Of a stretch of 62,147 nucleotides of DNA, positions 23,067 through 29,678 are shown piece by piece. Source of the DNA: a virus. The translations under genes were made by a program, and so were the position numbers. The notes below the pieces were generated by a model, which was not told the DNA's origin, did no database searches, and saw only the letters and a list, made by a program, of their open reading frames with translations. Each line of letters starts with the position of its first letter. The first letter of the stretch is position 1. The stretch is from IMG/VR virus record IMGVR_UViG_3300042868_003080, positions 1-62,147 of that record; one strand, 5' to 3'.

Positions 23067-23215
23067 TTATCGGAGGCAAAGACCGCACATACTACCGCTT
23101 GGCGAGTGATGAGGAACTGATCGAGGAAGCCACATACAACCCCAACACAGAGTTATGCATCGCGCTGGGCGAACGCCTAGTAGATATCACCACCAAGGAA
23201 GAAGAACCTAAATGA
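23063..23215 (+). CDS. Unknown acidic early protein, 50 aa
   Basis: ATG 23063 (MIIGGKDRTYYRLASDEELI) overlaps the previous stop. EEATYNPNTELCIALGERLV follows, then DITTKEEEPK. Small alpha/beta. Overlaps the next gene's ATG. Unknown. Confidence 0.5.
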   Translation: MIIGGKDRTYYRLASDEELIEEATYNPNTELCIALGERLVDITTKEEEPK

Positions 23216-23379
23216 TCGAGACCACCAAGACCAGCAACGCTATGGCCCACATCACTATGCGTATCCCAGTAGAAACCCTGGAGTATTTCCAGCACTTCGA
23301 GAACCCGCGCACCGCCATGCGAGAGGTATTGGATGAATATGTAGCAGCACGGAATAAAAAAGAGGTTGACACTGTCTAA
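23212..23379 (+). CDS. Ribbon-helix-helix-like DNA-binding protein, 55 aa
   Basis: MIETTKTSNAMAHITMRIPV then ETLEYFQHFENPRTAMREVL and DEYVAARNKKEVDTV. A short strand with alternating residues (HITMRIP), helix one (ETLEYFQHF) and helix two (RTAMREVLDEYVA) is the Arc/MetJ ribbon-helix-helix plan; the strand would insert in the DNA major groove. The last 14 bases of the gene lie in the promoter at 23366, so it could repress its own or the downstream unit. It is a candidate to bind the GTGACAC-type sites; this is inference. Confidence 0.6.
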   Translation: MIETTKTSNAMAHITMRIPVETLEYFQHFENPRTAMREVLDEYVAARNKKEVDTV

Positions 23380-23394
23380 GGACAGAGGGATAAG
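23366..23394 (+). promoter_or_regulatory. Early promoter P4
   Basis: TTGACA (23366-23371), 17-base spacer, GATAAG (23389-23394). The spacer holds the near-palindrome CTGTCTAAGGACAG. It overlaps the end of the ribbon-helix-helix gene and lies 29 bases before the start of 23423-23623, which has an AAGGAGCAAACAAC ribosome site. Confidence 0.5.
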
Positions 23395-23422
23395 CACTCA
23401 CCGATAACAAGGAGCAAACAAC

Positions 23423-23623
23423 ATGAATAATACAAGAGAACTTCGCGCATTCCTCGTCGAACAGATGCAGGGTGTAGCTTCAGGTAAGGTCAACAGCGAG
23501 AAGGCTAAGTCCATCTCCAACCTGTCACAGCAAATCTATAACACCATCAACATCGAAGTGAAGATGGCGTTGTCGAAGGCAAAGCTGAACGGGCAGAGCC
23601 TAGATGCTGTCGAGTTTAACTGA
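23423..23623 (+). CDS. Conserved small early protein, 66 aa
   Basis: MNNTRELRAFLVEQMQGVAS, GKVNSEKAKSISNLSQQIYN, then TINIEVKMALSKAKLNGQSL. The helical pattern NTRELRxFLxEQMxGV..GxV..KAxSISxLxxQIYN is shared with early proteins of other phages and prophages. It may be a small DNA-binding or structural accessory. It overlaps the next gene by 20 bases. Confidence 0.6.
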   Translation: MNNTRELRAFLVEQMQGVASGKVNSEKAKSISNLSQQIYNTINIEVKMALSKAKLNGQSLDAVEFN

Positions 23624-24296
23624 TCTATCAGCACTTCCTGATGACCTCGTTCGTCAACTGCAAGGCACCATCGCGGACTATGAATACAGGAAAAACAAAC
23701 TGCATTCATGGCGTGAGGTGCTTGACCACGGGACGGACGAGGAAATCTTGGAGAAAGCGCAGAGAGAGTGCGGCGAGATAGCGCCCATCACCTTTGCACG
23801 GAACTACCCCAAGGATGGCTGTCGTACGATGGCAGACCTGACCCGTGAGATTGTCCCCCACGATATGCGAGAGCATCCACGCAGACCCGTCATCATGAAA
23901 GGCGCACTGTACCAGCGATATAGGAAATATTCGCTATCAGAAGGGCGCAGCGCACCGAACGGCTGGTTAATCCGTGTGCATAAACGGGCGGTGCGTATGA
24001 GCAAGAAGACGCTCACCGAGTGGGATGAGATAATAGACTTTTCCAGTAAGGTGGCGGTTAGACTTGCCGAACGACATTACGGGGTAACCTCCCCCTATTG
24101 GAGATATACTAGCCCCCCGTTGTACGAAGCTGGCCGAGGCAAAGAGTTAGTTTTGATGCGCGGACGTTGGGTTGGCCTACCCTATGAGCAATATAGAAAC
24201 GTGCAGATGTTCCAGAAGGTAATCCGCAAGACAGAGAAGCTGGAAGATCGACTGGAACTACTACGCGCAGCAAGGAAAGAACGAGCCGATGGCTAA
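23604..24296 (+). CDS. Unknown middle protein, 230 aa
   Basis: MLSSLTDLSALPDDLVRQLQ, then a helical SWREVLDHGTDEEILEKAQR, basic RVHKRAVRMSKKTLTEWDEI, and GRWVGLPYEQYRNVQMFQKV with a charged coiled C-terminal helix. No motif tells its function. It ends eight bases into the VRR-NUC gene. Its position at the head of the regulator and nuclease cluster suggests DNA or transcription work. Confidence 0.5.
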   Translation: MLSSLTDLSALPDDLVRQLQGTIADYEYRKNKLHSWREVLDHGTDEEILEKAQRECGEIAPITFARNYPKDGCRTMADLTREIVPHDMREHPRRPVIMKGALYQRYRKYSLSEGRSAPNGWLIRVHKRAVRMSKKTLTEWDEIIDFSSKVAVRLAERHYGVTSPYWRYTSPPLYEAGRGKELVLMRGRWVGLPYEQYRNVQMFQKVIRKTEKLEDRLELLRAARKERADG

Positions 24297-24606
24297 AACC
24301 CCAGAGAAAATCGTTAAGGACAAGGTTGTATCGATCCTGAAGGCTGAAGGGGTGTATTACTTCTTCCCCGCTACGCATGGCTTTGGCCGCAGCGGTGTGC
24401 CTGACATCGTGTGCTGTGTATCCGGGTATTTCCTGGCTATCGAGTGCAAGGCGGGCAAGAACAAGCTGACTGCCCTGCAAGCCAACGAGATCGAAGCGAT
24501 ACGCCGCGCTAATGGTGTGGCTGTCGTGGCTAACGAAGAGAACTGGGACATGGTGCGTCCACTGGTTCAGGAACTGTCATCAAGAGCCGCAAGGGAGGGG
24601 GCGTAA
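24289..24606 (+). CDS. VRR-NUC domain nuclease
   Basis: 105 residues: MAKTPEKIVKDKVVSILKAE, then RSGVPDIVCCVSGYFLAIEC with KAGKNKLTALQANEIEAIRR. GVPD (catalytic Asp), IECK (Glu and Lys) and the T..LQ helix form the PD-(D/E)XK core of the stand-alone VRR-NUC type. It would cut DNA at branched or flap structures, in replication, recombination or host DNA breakdown. The whole domain is the protein, as for other phage members. Confidence 0.8.
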   Translation: MAKTPEKIVKDKVVSILKAEGVYYFFPATHGFGRSGVPDIVCCVSGYFLAIECKAGKNKLTALQANEIEAIRRANGVAVVANEENWDMVRPLVQELSSRAAREGA

Positions 24607-24995
24607 TGGACTCATGGATTTTAAAGAAGCTAGGTGGGCGCGATGTAAGCCTCCTGCTTGTCGAGGAGTTGGAACTGCCTATCCGCGTGTCGCATTTACT
24701 AAAACACATGAACATCCGCACTGTGGGTCAGCTTGCAGCGCTGAGTGAGGTGGAACTACTACGCAATCCAAACTTTGGGCATAAATCACTGAAGCGACTA
24801 AAAGAAGTATTGGATGAACTCGGCGTAGAACTGCGAACCACACATATACTCACTATCGAGCAACAAATGGAGCGGGCAATGGCCCGTGCCCGTGCCGCTA
24901 AGGTAGCGTATGCAGAAGCAGCCTTAGAGGTTCAACGCATCGCTAAGCGGCTGGCAGACACCGATTTAGAGGAAATAATCCCATGCGAGTCCTAG
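24606..24995 (+). CDS. RNA polymerase alpha C-terminal domain-like protein
   Basis: 129 residues. Residues 20-76 read LELPIRVSHLLKHMNIRTVG, QLAALSEVELLRNPNFGHKS, LKRLKEVLDELGVEL, aligning end to end with the alpha-CTD of bacterial RNA polymerase. Arg27 matches E. coli Arg265, and Gly58, Lys60 and Ser61 match Gly296, Lys298 and Ser299, the DNA minor-groove contacts; Asn268 is His30. The alpha amino-terminal domain is missing. The C-terminal helix 82-116 is coiled-coil-like. It could compete with host alpha-CTD for UP elements or activators, or bind sigma. The MTase start lies 13 bases inside its end. Confidence 0.75.
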   Translation: MDSWILKKLGGRDVSLLLVEELELPIRVSHLLKHMNIRTVGQLAALSEVELLRNPNFGHKSLKRLKEVLDELGVELRTTHILTIEQQMERAMARARAAKVAYAEAALEVQRIAKRLADTDLEEIIPCES

Positions 24996-25591
24996 TAGCC
25001 TGTGAATATAGCGCCACTGTGCGCGATGCGTTCCGTGCCAAGGGGCATGATGCATGGTCTTGCGATCTGTTACCGACCGATGGTGACCCGCAATGGCATC
25101 ATGAAGGTGACATCACCGACATCCTCTACGGCGACTGGGATATGTTAATCGCGCACCCGCCCTGCACATACATGACGAACAGCGGTGTAACGTGGCTGCA
25201 TCGCGACCCTAGTCGCTGGGCCAAGCTGGATGACGCTGCACACTTCTTCAAGGAACTGTGGGACGCACCGATAAAGCGCATCGCGATAGAGAACCCCATC
25301 ATGCATAAATATGCAAAGGAACGGATCGGGGGCATCCAGCAGACGCAGACTATCCAACCCTGGATGTTTGGTCACACGGAGCAGAAGGCAACGTGCCTGT
25401 GGCTGAAGAACCTGCCACCGCTAGTACCAACGAACAACGTCAAGGAAGAGATGCTGGCACTGCCAGCCAACCAGCGCCAACGGCTACACTATCTACCGCC
25501 CAGTGCGGACAGGTGGAAGCTACGCAGCACAACATACAAAGGTATTGCCGAAGCAATGGCCGATCAGTGGGGCAGCAATGACAAGATATAA
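24983..25591 (+). CDS. Cytosine C5-methyltransferase-like protein
   Basis: 202 residues. MRVLVACEYSATVRDAFRAK is the SAM-binding first strand, GHDAWSCDLLP gives the second, DMLIAHPPCTYMTNSGVTWL holds the PPC catalytic-type motif, and AIENPIMHKYA holds ENP, equal to motif VI ENV of C5-methyltransferases. QTIQPWMFGHTEQKATCLWL and LHYLPPSADRWKLRSTTYKG complete a family known from phages. The target recognition domain is very short, so specificity or even activity is uncertain. It could modify phage DNA against host nucleases. Confidence 0.65.
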   Translation: MRVLVACEYSATVRDAFRAKGHDAWSCDLLPTDGDPQWHHEGDITDILYGDWDMLIAHPPCTYMTNSGVTWLHRDPSRWAKLDDAAHFFKELWDAPIKRIAIENPIMHKYAKERIGGIQQTQTIQPWMFGHTEQKATCLWLKNLPPLVPTNNVKEEMLALPANQRQRLHYLPPSADRWKLRSTTYKGIAEAMADQWGSNDKI

Positions 25592-25889
25592 AGGCATAAC
25601 CCAAGGCGACCAAGATATCATCAAGACAATCGGGTACATAACGGACGATAAATACATCGCGTCTTATCATGGTGTGGATGTGCGGCGCGTCACCGCCCTA
25701 CGCAAGCAGGTTGACGAACACAAAGCCAAGGAAACAAAAGCAACATACGCCAGCAACAAGAACGCACCCGCTGCGATAAACAGTGACTCCGAGCGCAAGT
25801 GGAATGCTGATGCCAAGGCAGGCTCCGCCCAGCTGCGTGATGCACTGTTTGCGTTCTTCGAGAAGCGCCAACGGGGAGAGAGCAAATGA
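25578..25889 (+). CDS. HTH-like phage protein, 103 aa
   Basis: Start at ATG 25578 (MTRYKGITQGDQDIIKTIGY), inside the end of the methyltransferase. ITDDKYIASYHGVDVRRVTA then LRKQVDEHK looks like a helix-turn-helix, with DKYIASYHGVDVRRVTALRK as the turn and recognition helix. The rest is Lys/Ala-rich with KWNADAKAGSAQLRDALFAF. A DNA-binding accessory of the modification or regulator set is likely. Confidence 0.55.
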   Translation: MTRYKGITQGDQDIIKTIGYITDDKYIASYHGVDVRRVTALRKQVDEHKAKETKATYASNKNAPAAINSDSERKWNADAKAGSAQLRDALFAFFEKRQRGESK

Positions 25890-25963
25890 CCCTGCGCCAA
25901 TTCCTACACGATAATTTCGGCTGGGATATATACGACTGGGCCGATGATGAGATTAGGTTTTAA
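25886..25963 (+). CDS. Tiny acidic peptide, 25 aa
   Basis: ATG 25886 overlaps the previous stop (ATGA); MTLRQFLHDNFGWDIYDWAD then DEIRF and TAA at 25961, directly followed by AAGGAGCAA for the next gene. The exact fit between two genes is the support for its being real; no function can be assigned. Confidence 0.4.
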   Translation: MTLRQFLHDNFGWDIYDWADDEIRF

Positions 25964-25973
25964 GGAGCAACAG

Positions 25974-26243
25974 ATGACAGACAAATACGGCAAGGTTCAC
26001 ACAGACGGGAGCCGCTCCGGTGGCCAACCATTGGACAACACAAAACCACGCTGGACGGTAACACTGACCTATTACCATGGGGATGGGCCGCGCAGCAGCA
26101 CGATTAACATCCATGAGCTTTACGAACTTCAAGACATCGTGGAGCGCGGACCTAACTTCTACGCCATTGAGAGTATCGTGATAGGGATTAACACCGACGC
26201 AGACCACCCCAAGCTAACTGTCGAAGAGGCAGCGAAGCTGTGA
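25974..26243 (+). CDS. Unknown middle protein, 89 aa
   Basis: ATG 25974 behind AAGGAGCAACAG. MTDKYGKVHTDGSRSGGQPL, then RWTVTLTYYHGDGPRSSTIN, and FYAIESIVIGINTDADHPKL. Beta-rich. Coupled to the next, a GTG start inside its stop. Unknown. Confidence 0.55.
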   Translation: MTDKYGKVHTDGSRSGGQPLDNTKPRWTVTLTYYHGDGPRSSTINIHELYELQDIVERGPNFYAIESIVIGINTDADHPKLTVEEAAKL

Positions 26244-26368
26244 CCGCAGACAACTGGCTTTTCATAACAGTCATGGGGGTAATAATCCTCGCCGCATATC
26301 TGAGCGCCACTAAGCCGAAGATAACCGAGCAAGAGCGCGAAGAGATGGAAGAGGAGTGGTGGGGATGA
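26240..26368 (+). CDS. Small membrane protein, 42 aa, GTG start
   Basis: GTG at 26240 overlaps the TGA of the gene before. MTADNWLFITVMGVIILAAY forms one membrane helix (5-21), then a charged cytoplasmic tail TKPKITEQEREEMEEEWWG. Its stop overlaps the next ATG. Probably a single-pass inner membrane protein of unknown role. Confidence 0.55.
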   Translation: MTADNWLFITVMGVIILAAYLSATKPKITEQEREEMEEEWWG

Positions 26369-26565
26369 CATTTGGTAAGGACATAAGGAAGTCTAAGTAC
26401 GGCATTAACGCGATGGAACTAAACGAGGTTCGCATATTCGATACGCCAACGGAACGAGACAAAGACCTGGTACGCCGCGCTGCACATAACCAAAACGAGC
26501 GGTCAGACCGCTATTACATGACCCGCGCCATTGGCGACACCGTACATGTAACAAGGATACGTTGA
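26365..26565 (+). CDS. Basic protein, 66 aa
   Basis: ATG 26365: MTFGKDIRKSKYGINAMELN, EVRIFDTPTERDKDLVRRAA, then SDRYYMTRAIGDTVHVTRIR. The mix of helix (ERDKDLVRRAAHNQNERSD) and final strand looks like a small DNA-binding protein of the type found in phage early regions. Function not established. Confidence 0.55.
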   Translation: MTFGKDIRKSKYGINAMELNEVRIFDTPTERDKDLVRRAAHNQNERSDRYYMTRAIGDTVHVTRIR

Positions 26566-26789
26566 TGCCGATTCGTAAGTTTGACCGTATCTTTGGGGGC
26601 GATGGTCTCTACACTGGCAAGCACGAAACCGTTGTCGAATGCGACGAGTGCGGCAAGCACATATGTTTTGAAACCGAGCACAGTTTTGGCGGCACCTACC
26701 AACCACCTGAGGTCGAGCAAAATGGCTTCACTAAAATCTTAAAGCCGGATGGGTATGATTTCATCTGTAAGGACCATGTAAAGAAATGA
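26565..26789 (+). CDS. Small CxxC protein upstream of DNA polymerase, 74 aa
   Basis: ATG 26565 (MPIRKFDRIFGGDGLYTGKH) overlaps the previous stop as TGATG; an in-frame TTG at 26562 is less likely. ECDECGKHICFE holds CxxC plus a third Cys, and ICKDHVKK a fourth, a possible zinc knuckle. It overlaps the polymerase start by ATGA. Possibly a replication accessory. Confidence 0.55.
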   Translation: MPIRKFDRIFGGDGLYTGKHETVVECDECGKHICFETEHSFGGTYQPPEVEQNGFTKILKPDGYDFICKDHVKK

Positions 26790-28603
26790 ACATCATCACA
26801 ATCGACTTCGAGACCTACTACAGCCAGCAATTCAGTCTGTCGAAGATCACCACCGAAGAGTATGTCCGTCACGATCTGTTCGAGACCATCGGCGTTGCCG
26901 TGAAGGTGGACGATGGTGAGACCCAGTGGTTCTCAGGCCCGAAGGCCGCGACTAAGAAGTTCCTGGATCAGTTCCCTTGGGATGATGCTGTGGCTGTCGC
27001 GCACAATGCTGTCTTCGACATGGCAATCCTGAACTGGCAGTTCGACATCCGACCCAAGCGCATAGTGGATACGCTATCTATAGCACGGGCCAAGCATGGC
27101 ACAGATGGTATCAGCCTTAGCCTCAAGTCGCTGGCCGAGCACTTCGGCTTAGGTGCCAAGGGTACAGAGGTTATCAATGCGCTGGGCAAGAACCGGCTGG
27201 ACTTCACAGCGGAAGAACTGGCGCGCTACGGCGACTACTGCATCAATGACGTCGAACTTACCTACGAACTATTCAAGATACTGGCTGATGGCTTCCCTAC
27301 GACAGAGTTACGGTTAATCGACCTGACACTGCGGATGTTCACGGAACCAAAGCTGACGTTGGATAAGACGGCTCTGACCGACCACTTGGCTGACGTTCAA
27401 GCTAAGAAGGAAGCCCTGATGTCGAAGCTGAACTACGACAAGGCCGATCTGATGTCGAACCCGAAGCTGGCCGATCTCCTGGAGTTTCATGGTGTCGTGG
27501 TGCCGATGAAGGTTAGCCCTGCCAATGGTAAGCAGACCTACGCTTTCGCTAAGTCGGACGAGGCGTTCAAGGAACTGCTCGAGCATGAGAACATACAGGT
27601 ACAAGCCATCGTCGCTGCGCGGCTGGGCGTGAAGTCCACATTGGAAGAGACACGCACCGAACGGTTCATCAACATCGCAGACCGAGGCACACTACCTATC
27701 CCACTGCGCTACTACGCTGCCCACACTGGACGCTGGGGCGGTGATGACAAGGTGAACATGCAGAACCTACCGCGCAAGTCACCGCTGAAGAAGGCGATAC
27801 GCGCACCAGACGGGTACTTGCTGGTCGATTGCGATTCATCACAGATTGAAGCGCGAACCTTGGCGTGGCTGGCTGGACAGGATGACTTGGTCGAAGCCTT
27901 CGACAAGGGCGAGGACGTGTACAAGATCATGGCGTCCGCCATCTACAACAAACCAATCGAGGATATCACGGACCCCGAACGCTTCGTAGGCAAGACCACC
28001 ATCCTTGGTGCAGGCTATGGCATGGGCGCTGCCAAGTTCAAGGCCCAGCTGAAGACCTTCAATGTCGATATGGAACTGGGCGAGTGCGAGTACATCATTA
28101 GGGTATACCGTGAGACCTACCCGATGATCCCGCGCCTGTGGAAGCAAGCCGGACGTGCGCTTGATGCGTTGATAGCTGGGCAGACTGCACCCTTCGGGCG
28201 TGATGGTGCGCTGGTGGTGGACGCAGACGGCATCAAGTTACCCAACGGCTTGTACATCAAGTACCCACGGCTAAGGACACAGACACAGGGCGATAGGCAG
28301 GAGATGGTCTATGATACCAAGAAGGGCCGAGCCACTATCCCTACCCGCATCTATGGCGGGAAGGCTGTCGAGAATGTGTGTCAGGCGCTGGCTCGCATCG
28401 TGATCGGTGAACAGATGCTGATGGTCGCACGGAAGCTACCTGTCGTGATGACCGTGCATGACGCTGTCGGTGCGCTGGTTAAGATCGATGAAGCTGATGA
28501 AGGCCGGACCTTCGTCGAGCAATGCATGCGGATCAGGCCCAAGTGGGCACAAGGGTTACCGTTGAACTGTGAGAGCAAGATAGGAGCAAGCTACGGTGGA
28601 TGA
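26786..28603 (+). CDS. Family A DNA polymerase with 3'-5' exonuclease
   Basis: 605 residues. Exonuclease: Exo I IDFETYY (Asp7, Glu9), Exo II AHNAVFDM (Asn74, Asp78), Exo III YCIND (Asp155). Polymerase: motif A DCDSSQIEAR (Asp350), motif B RFVGKTTILGAGYGM (399-413), motif C MTVHDAVG (His558-Asp559). It copies the phage genome and proofreads. At the position equal to E. coli Phe762 it has Leu407; in motif C the usual final Glu is Ala560. There is no 5'-nuclease domain. It is coupled to the gene before by ATGA and to the sigma-4-like gene after by an 8-base overlap. Confidence 0.9.
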   Translation: MNIITIDFETYYSQQFSLSKITTEEYVRHDLFETIGVAVKVDDGETQWFSGPKAATKKFLDQFPWDDAVAVAHNAVFDMAILNWQFDIRPKRIVDTLSIARAKHGTDGISLSLKSLAEHFGLGAKGTEVINALGKNRLDFTAEELARYGDYCINDVELTYELFKILADGFPTTELRLIDLTLRMFTEPKLTLDKTALTDHLADVQAKKEALMSKLNYDKADLMSNPKLADLLEFHGVVVPMKVSPANGKQTYAFAKSDEAFKELLEHENIQVQAIVAARLGVKSTLEETRTERFINIADRGTLPIPLRYYAAHTGRWGGDDKVNMQNLPRKSPLKKAIRAPDGYLLVDCDSSQIEARTLAWLAGQDDLVEAFDKGEDVYKIMASAIYNKPIEDITDPERFVGKTTILGAGYGMGAAKFKAQLKTFNVDMELGECEYIIRVYRETYPMIPRLWKQAGRALDALIAGQTAPFGRDGALVVDADGIKLPNGLYIKYPRLRTQTQGDRQEMVYDTKKGRATIPTRIYGGKAVENVCQALARIVIGEQMLMVARKLPVVMTVHDAVGALVKIDEADEGRTFVEQCMRIRPKWAQGLPLNCESKIGASYGG

Positions 28604-29189
28604 TGAAGAATATGAATGTCCGCTTTGGTGGCAGACCCAGGTTTCCCAAAAAGAACTGGATGCGCGCATGGCGGCAGCGACAGAGCGAGCGGAAAAAGAG
28701 ACCCAAGCACAGCGCGAGCGTAGAGAGATCAACCAGCGGCGGTGGGAGGAGTTTAAGGATGTACCCAACGGTCGCAACTGGGCGATATGGAAGCGGTACA
28801 AAGCTGGGGGTGTGAGCCAGAAAAAAGTTGCGGAAGAGTTTGGTGTAACCCCTGAACGCATAAGACAAGCAGTAGCTAAGATCGACCGAGGGATACGCAC
28901 GGTTCTTAATCGGGGTATGGCCACAATGTGGGACACCGTGCCTGACGAATACCGCGAAGGTACGTTGGGGATTGAGTTTGTGTTTACTAACGACCTTGTT
29001 GTTAACGACCGAGAGGGTTGGAAGGGATGGGATAAAGTAGACCGCTTCGGGCGTGGGCATACGTATTTCCCGCCAACCCCCGAGTGGCGCTCACGTGACG
29101 GACTGAACGACACGCGCCCAGCTATACCTCCCCCTGTTCACACCTACTACAAAACTATTATTGAAAAGGAGCAAACAGATGAAAATTAA
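28596..29189 (+). CDS. Sigma factor region 4.2-like HTH protein
   Basis: 197 residues, GTG start at 28596 overlapping the polymerase stop. A charged N-terminal helix (QKELDARMAAATERAEKETQ) is followed at 68-103 by KAGGVSQKKVAEEFGVTPER and IRQAVAKIDRGIRTVL. VAEEFGVTPERIRQ matches the recognition helix signature of sigma-70 region 4.2 (GVTRERIRQIEAKAL). Regions 2 and 3 are absent, so it is not a full sigma factor. It may bind the -35 element or the beta flap, for example as a co-factor or anti-sigma mimic. The C-terminal 80 residues are unrecognised. Confidence 0.7.
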   Translation: MDDEEYECPLWWQTQVSQKELDARMAAATERAEKETQAQRERREINQRRWEEFKDVPNGRNWAIWKRYKAGGVSQKKVAEEFGVTPERIRQAVAKIDRGIRTVLNRGMATMWDTVPDEYREGTLGIEFVFTNDLVVNDREGWKGWDKVDRFGRGHTYFPPTPEWRSRDGLNDTRPAIPPPVHTYYKTIIEKEQTDEN

Positions 29190-29493
29190 TGACTTTGGAA
29201 TGCCAGGTTTCGCTGAGTATCAGATCGATGAAAGCTGCCACCTATATAAGGTCGAGGTCTTCGACCGTGTGGAGGACGCTGAGAAGGGAACCCATACTAC
29301 GGTCGAAGGGGCACTTGTTACCCAAGACAGGGACTTGAGCCGCAACCCATCCGGTCGGCGCACTGGTGTGGTGCTACACTTCTGGAGCGAGGTGAACGCA
29401 GCGCCCGAAGATAAGTTCGTCATGTGCATATTCCAGCACAAGGGCGGCGAGTACATCGAGTTTAAAACCCTAACGGAGTATGAAGGAGAATAG
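29179..29493 (+). CDS. Unknown middle protein, 104 aa
   Basis: ATG 29179 behind AAAGGAGCAAACAG. MKINDFGMPGFAEYQIDESC, HLYKVEVFDRVEDAEKGTHT, then GVVLHFWSEVNAAPEDKFVM. Beta-rich, acidic, with Cys28. Unknown, but the strong ribosome site suggests good expression. Confidence 0.55.
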   Translation: MKINDFGMPGFAEYQIDESCHLYKVEVFDRVEDAEKGTHTTVEGALVTQDRDLSRNPSGRRTGVVLHFWSEVNAAPEDKFVMCIFQHKGGEYIEFKTLTEYEGE

Positions 29494-29495
29494 AT

Positions 29496-29678
29496 ATGGA
29501 AATTATATCAGTAGTAATAAGCGCGGCTACGCTGGCCTTCTTTAGTTACCAGCTTGGTAAGGGTAGTGCGGACGGGAAGGTCCTTACACTCAAGCGCGAG
29601 AACGAGCGGCTCAATGCCGAACTGCACAAGCTGACGGACCGCGACGAGCGTGGCCGATTCAAAGGGGGTAAGAAATGA
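29496..29678 (+). CDS. Small membrane coiled-coil protein, 60 aa
   Basis: MEIISVVISAATLAFFSYQL is a membrane helix (3-19), then GKGSADGKVLTLKRENERLN and AELHKLTDRDERGRFKGGKK form a short coiled coil with a basic end. A single-pass protein similar in plan to the one at 4579-4827. It overlaps the glycosyltransferase start by ATGA. Unknown role. Confidence 0.55.
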   Translation: MEIISVVISAATLAFFSYQLGKGSADGKVLTLKRENERLNAELHKLTDRDERGRFKGGKK

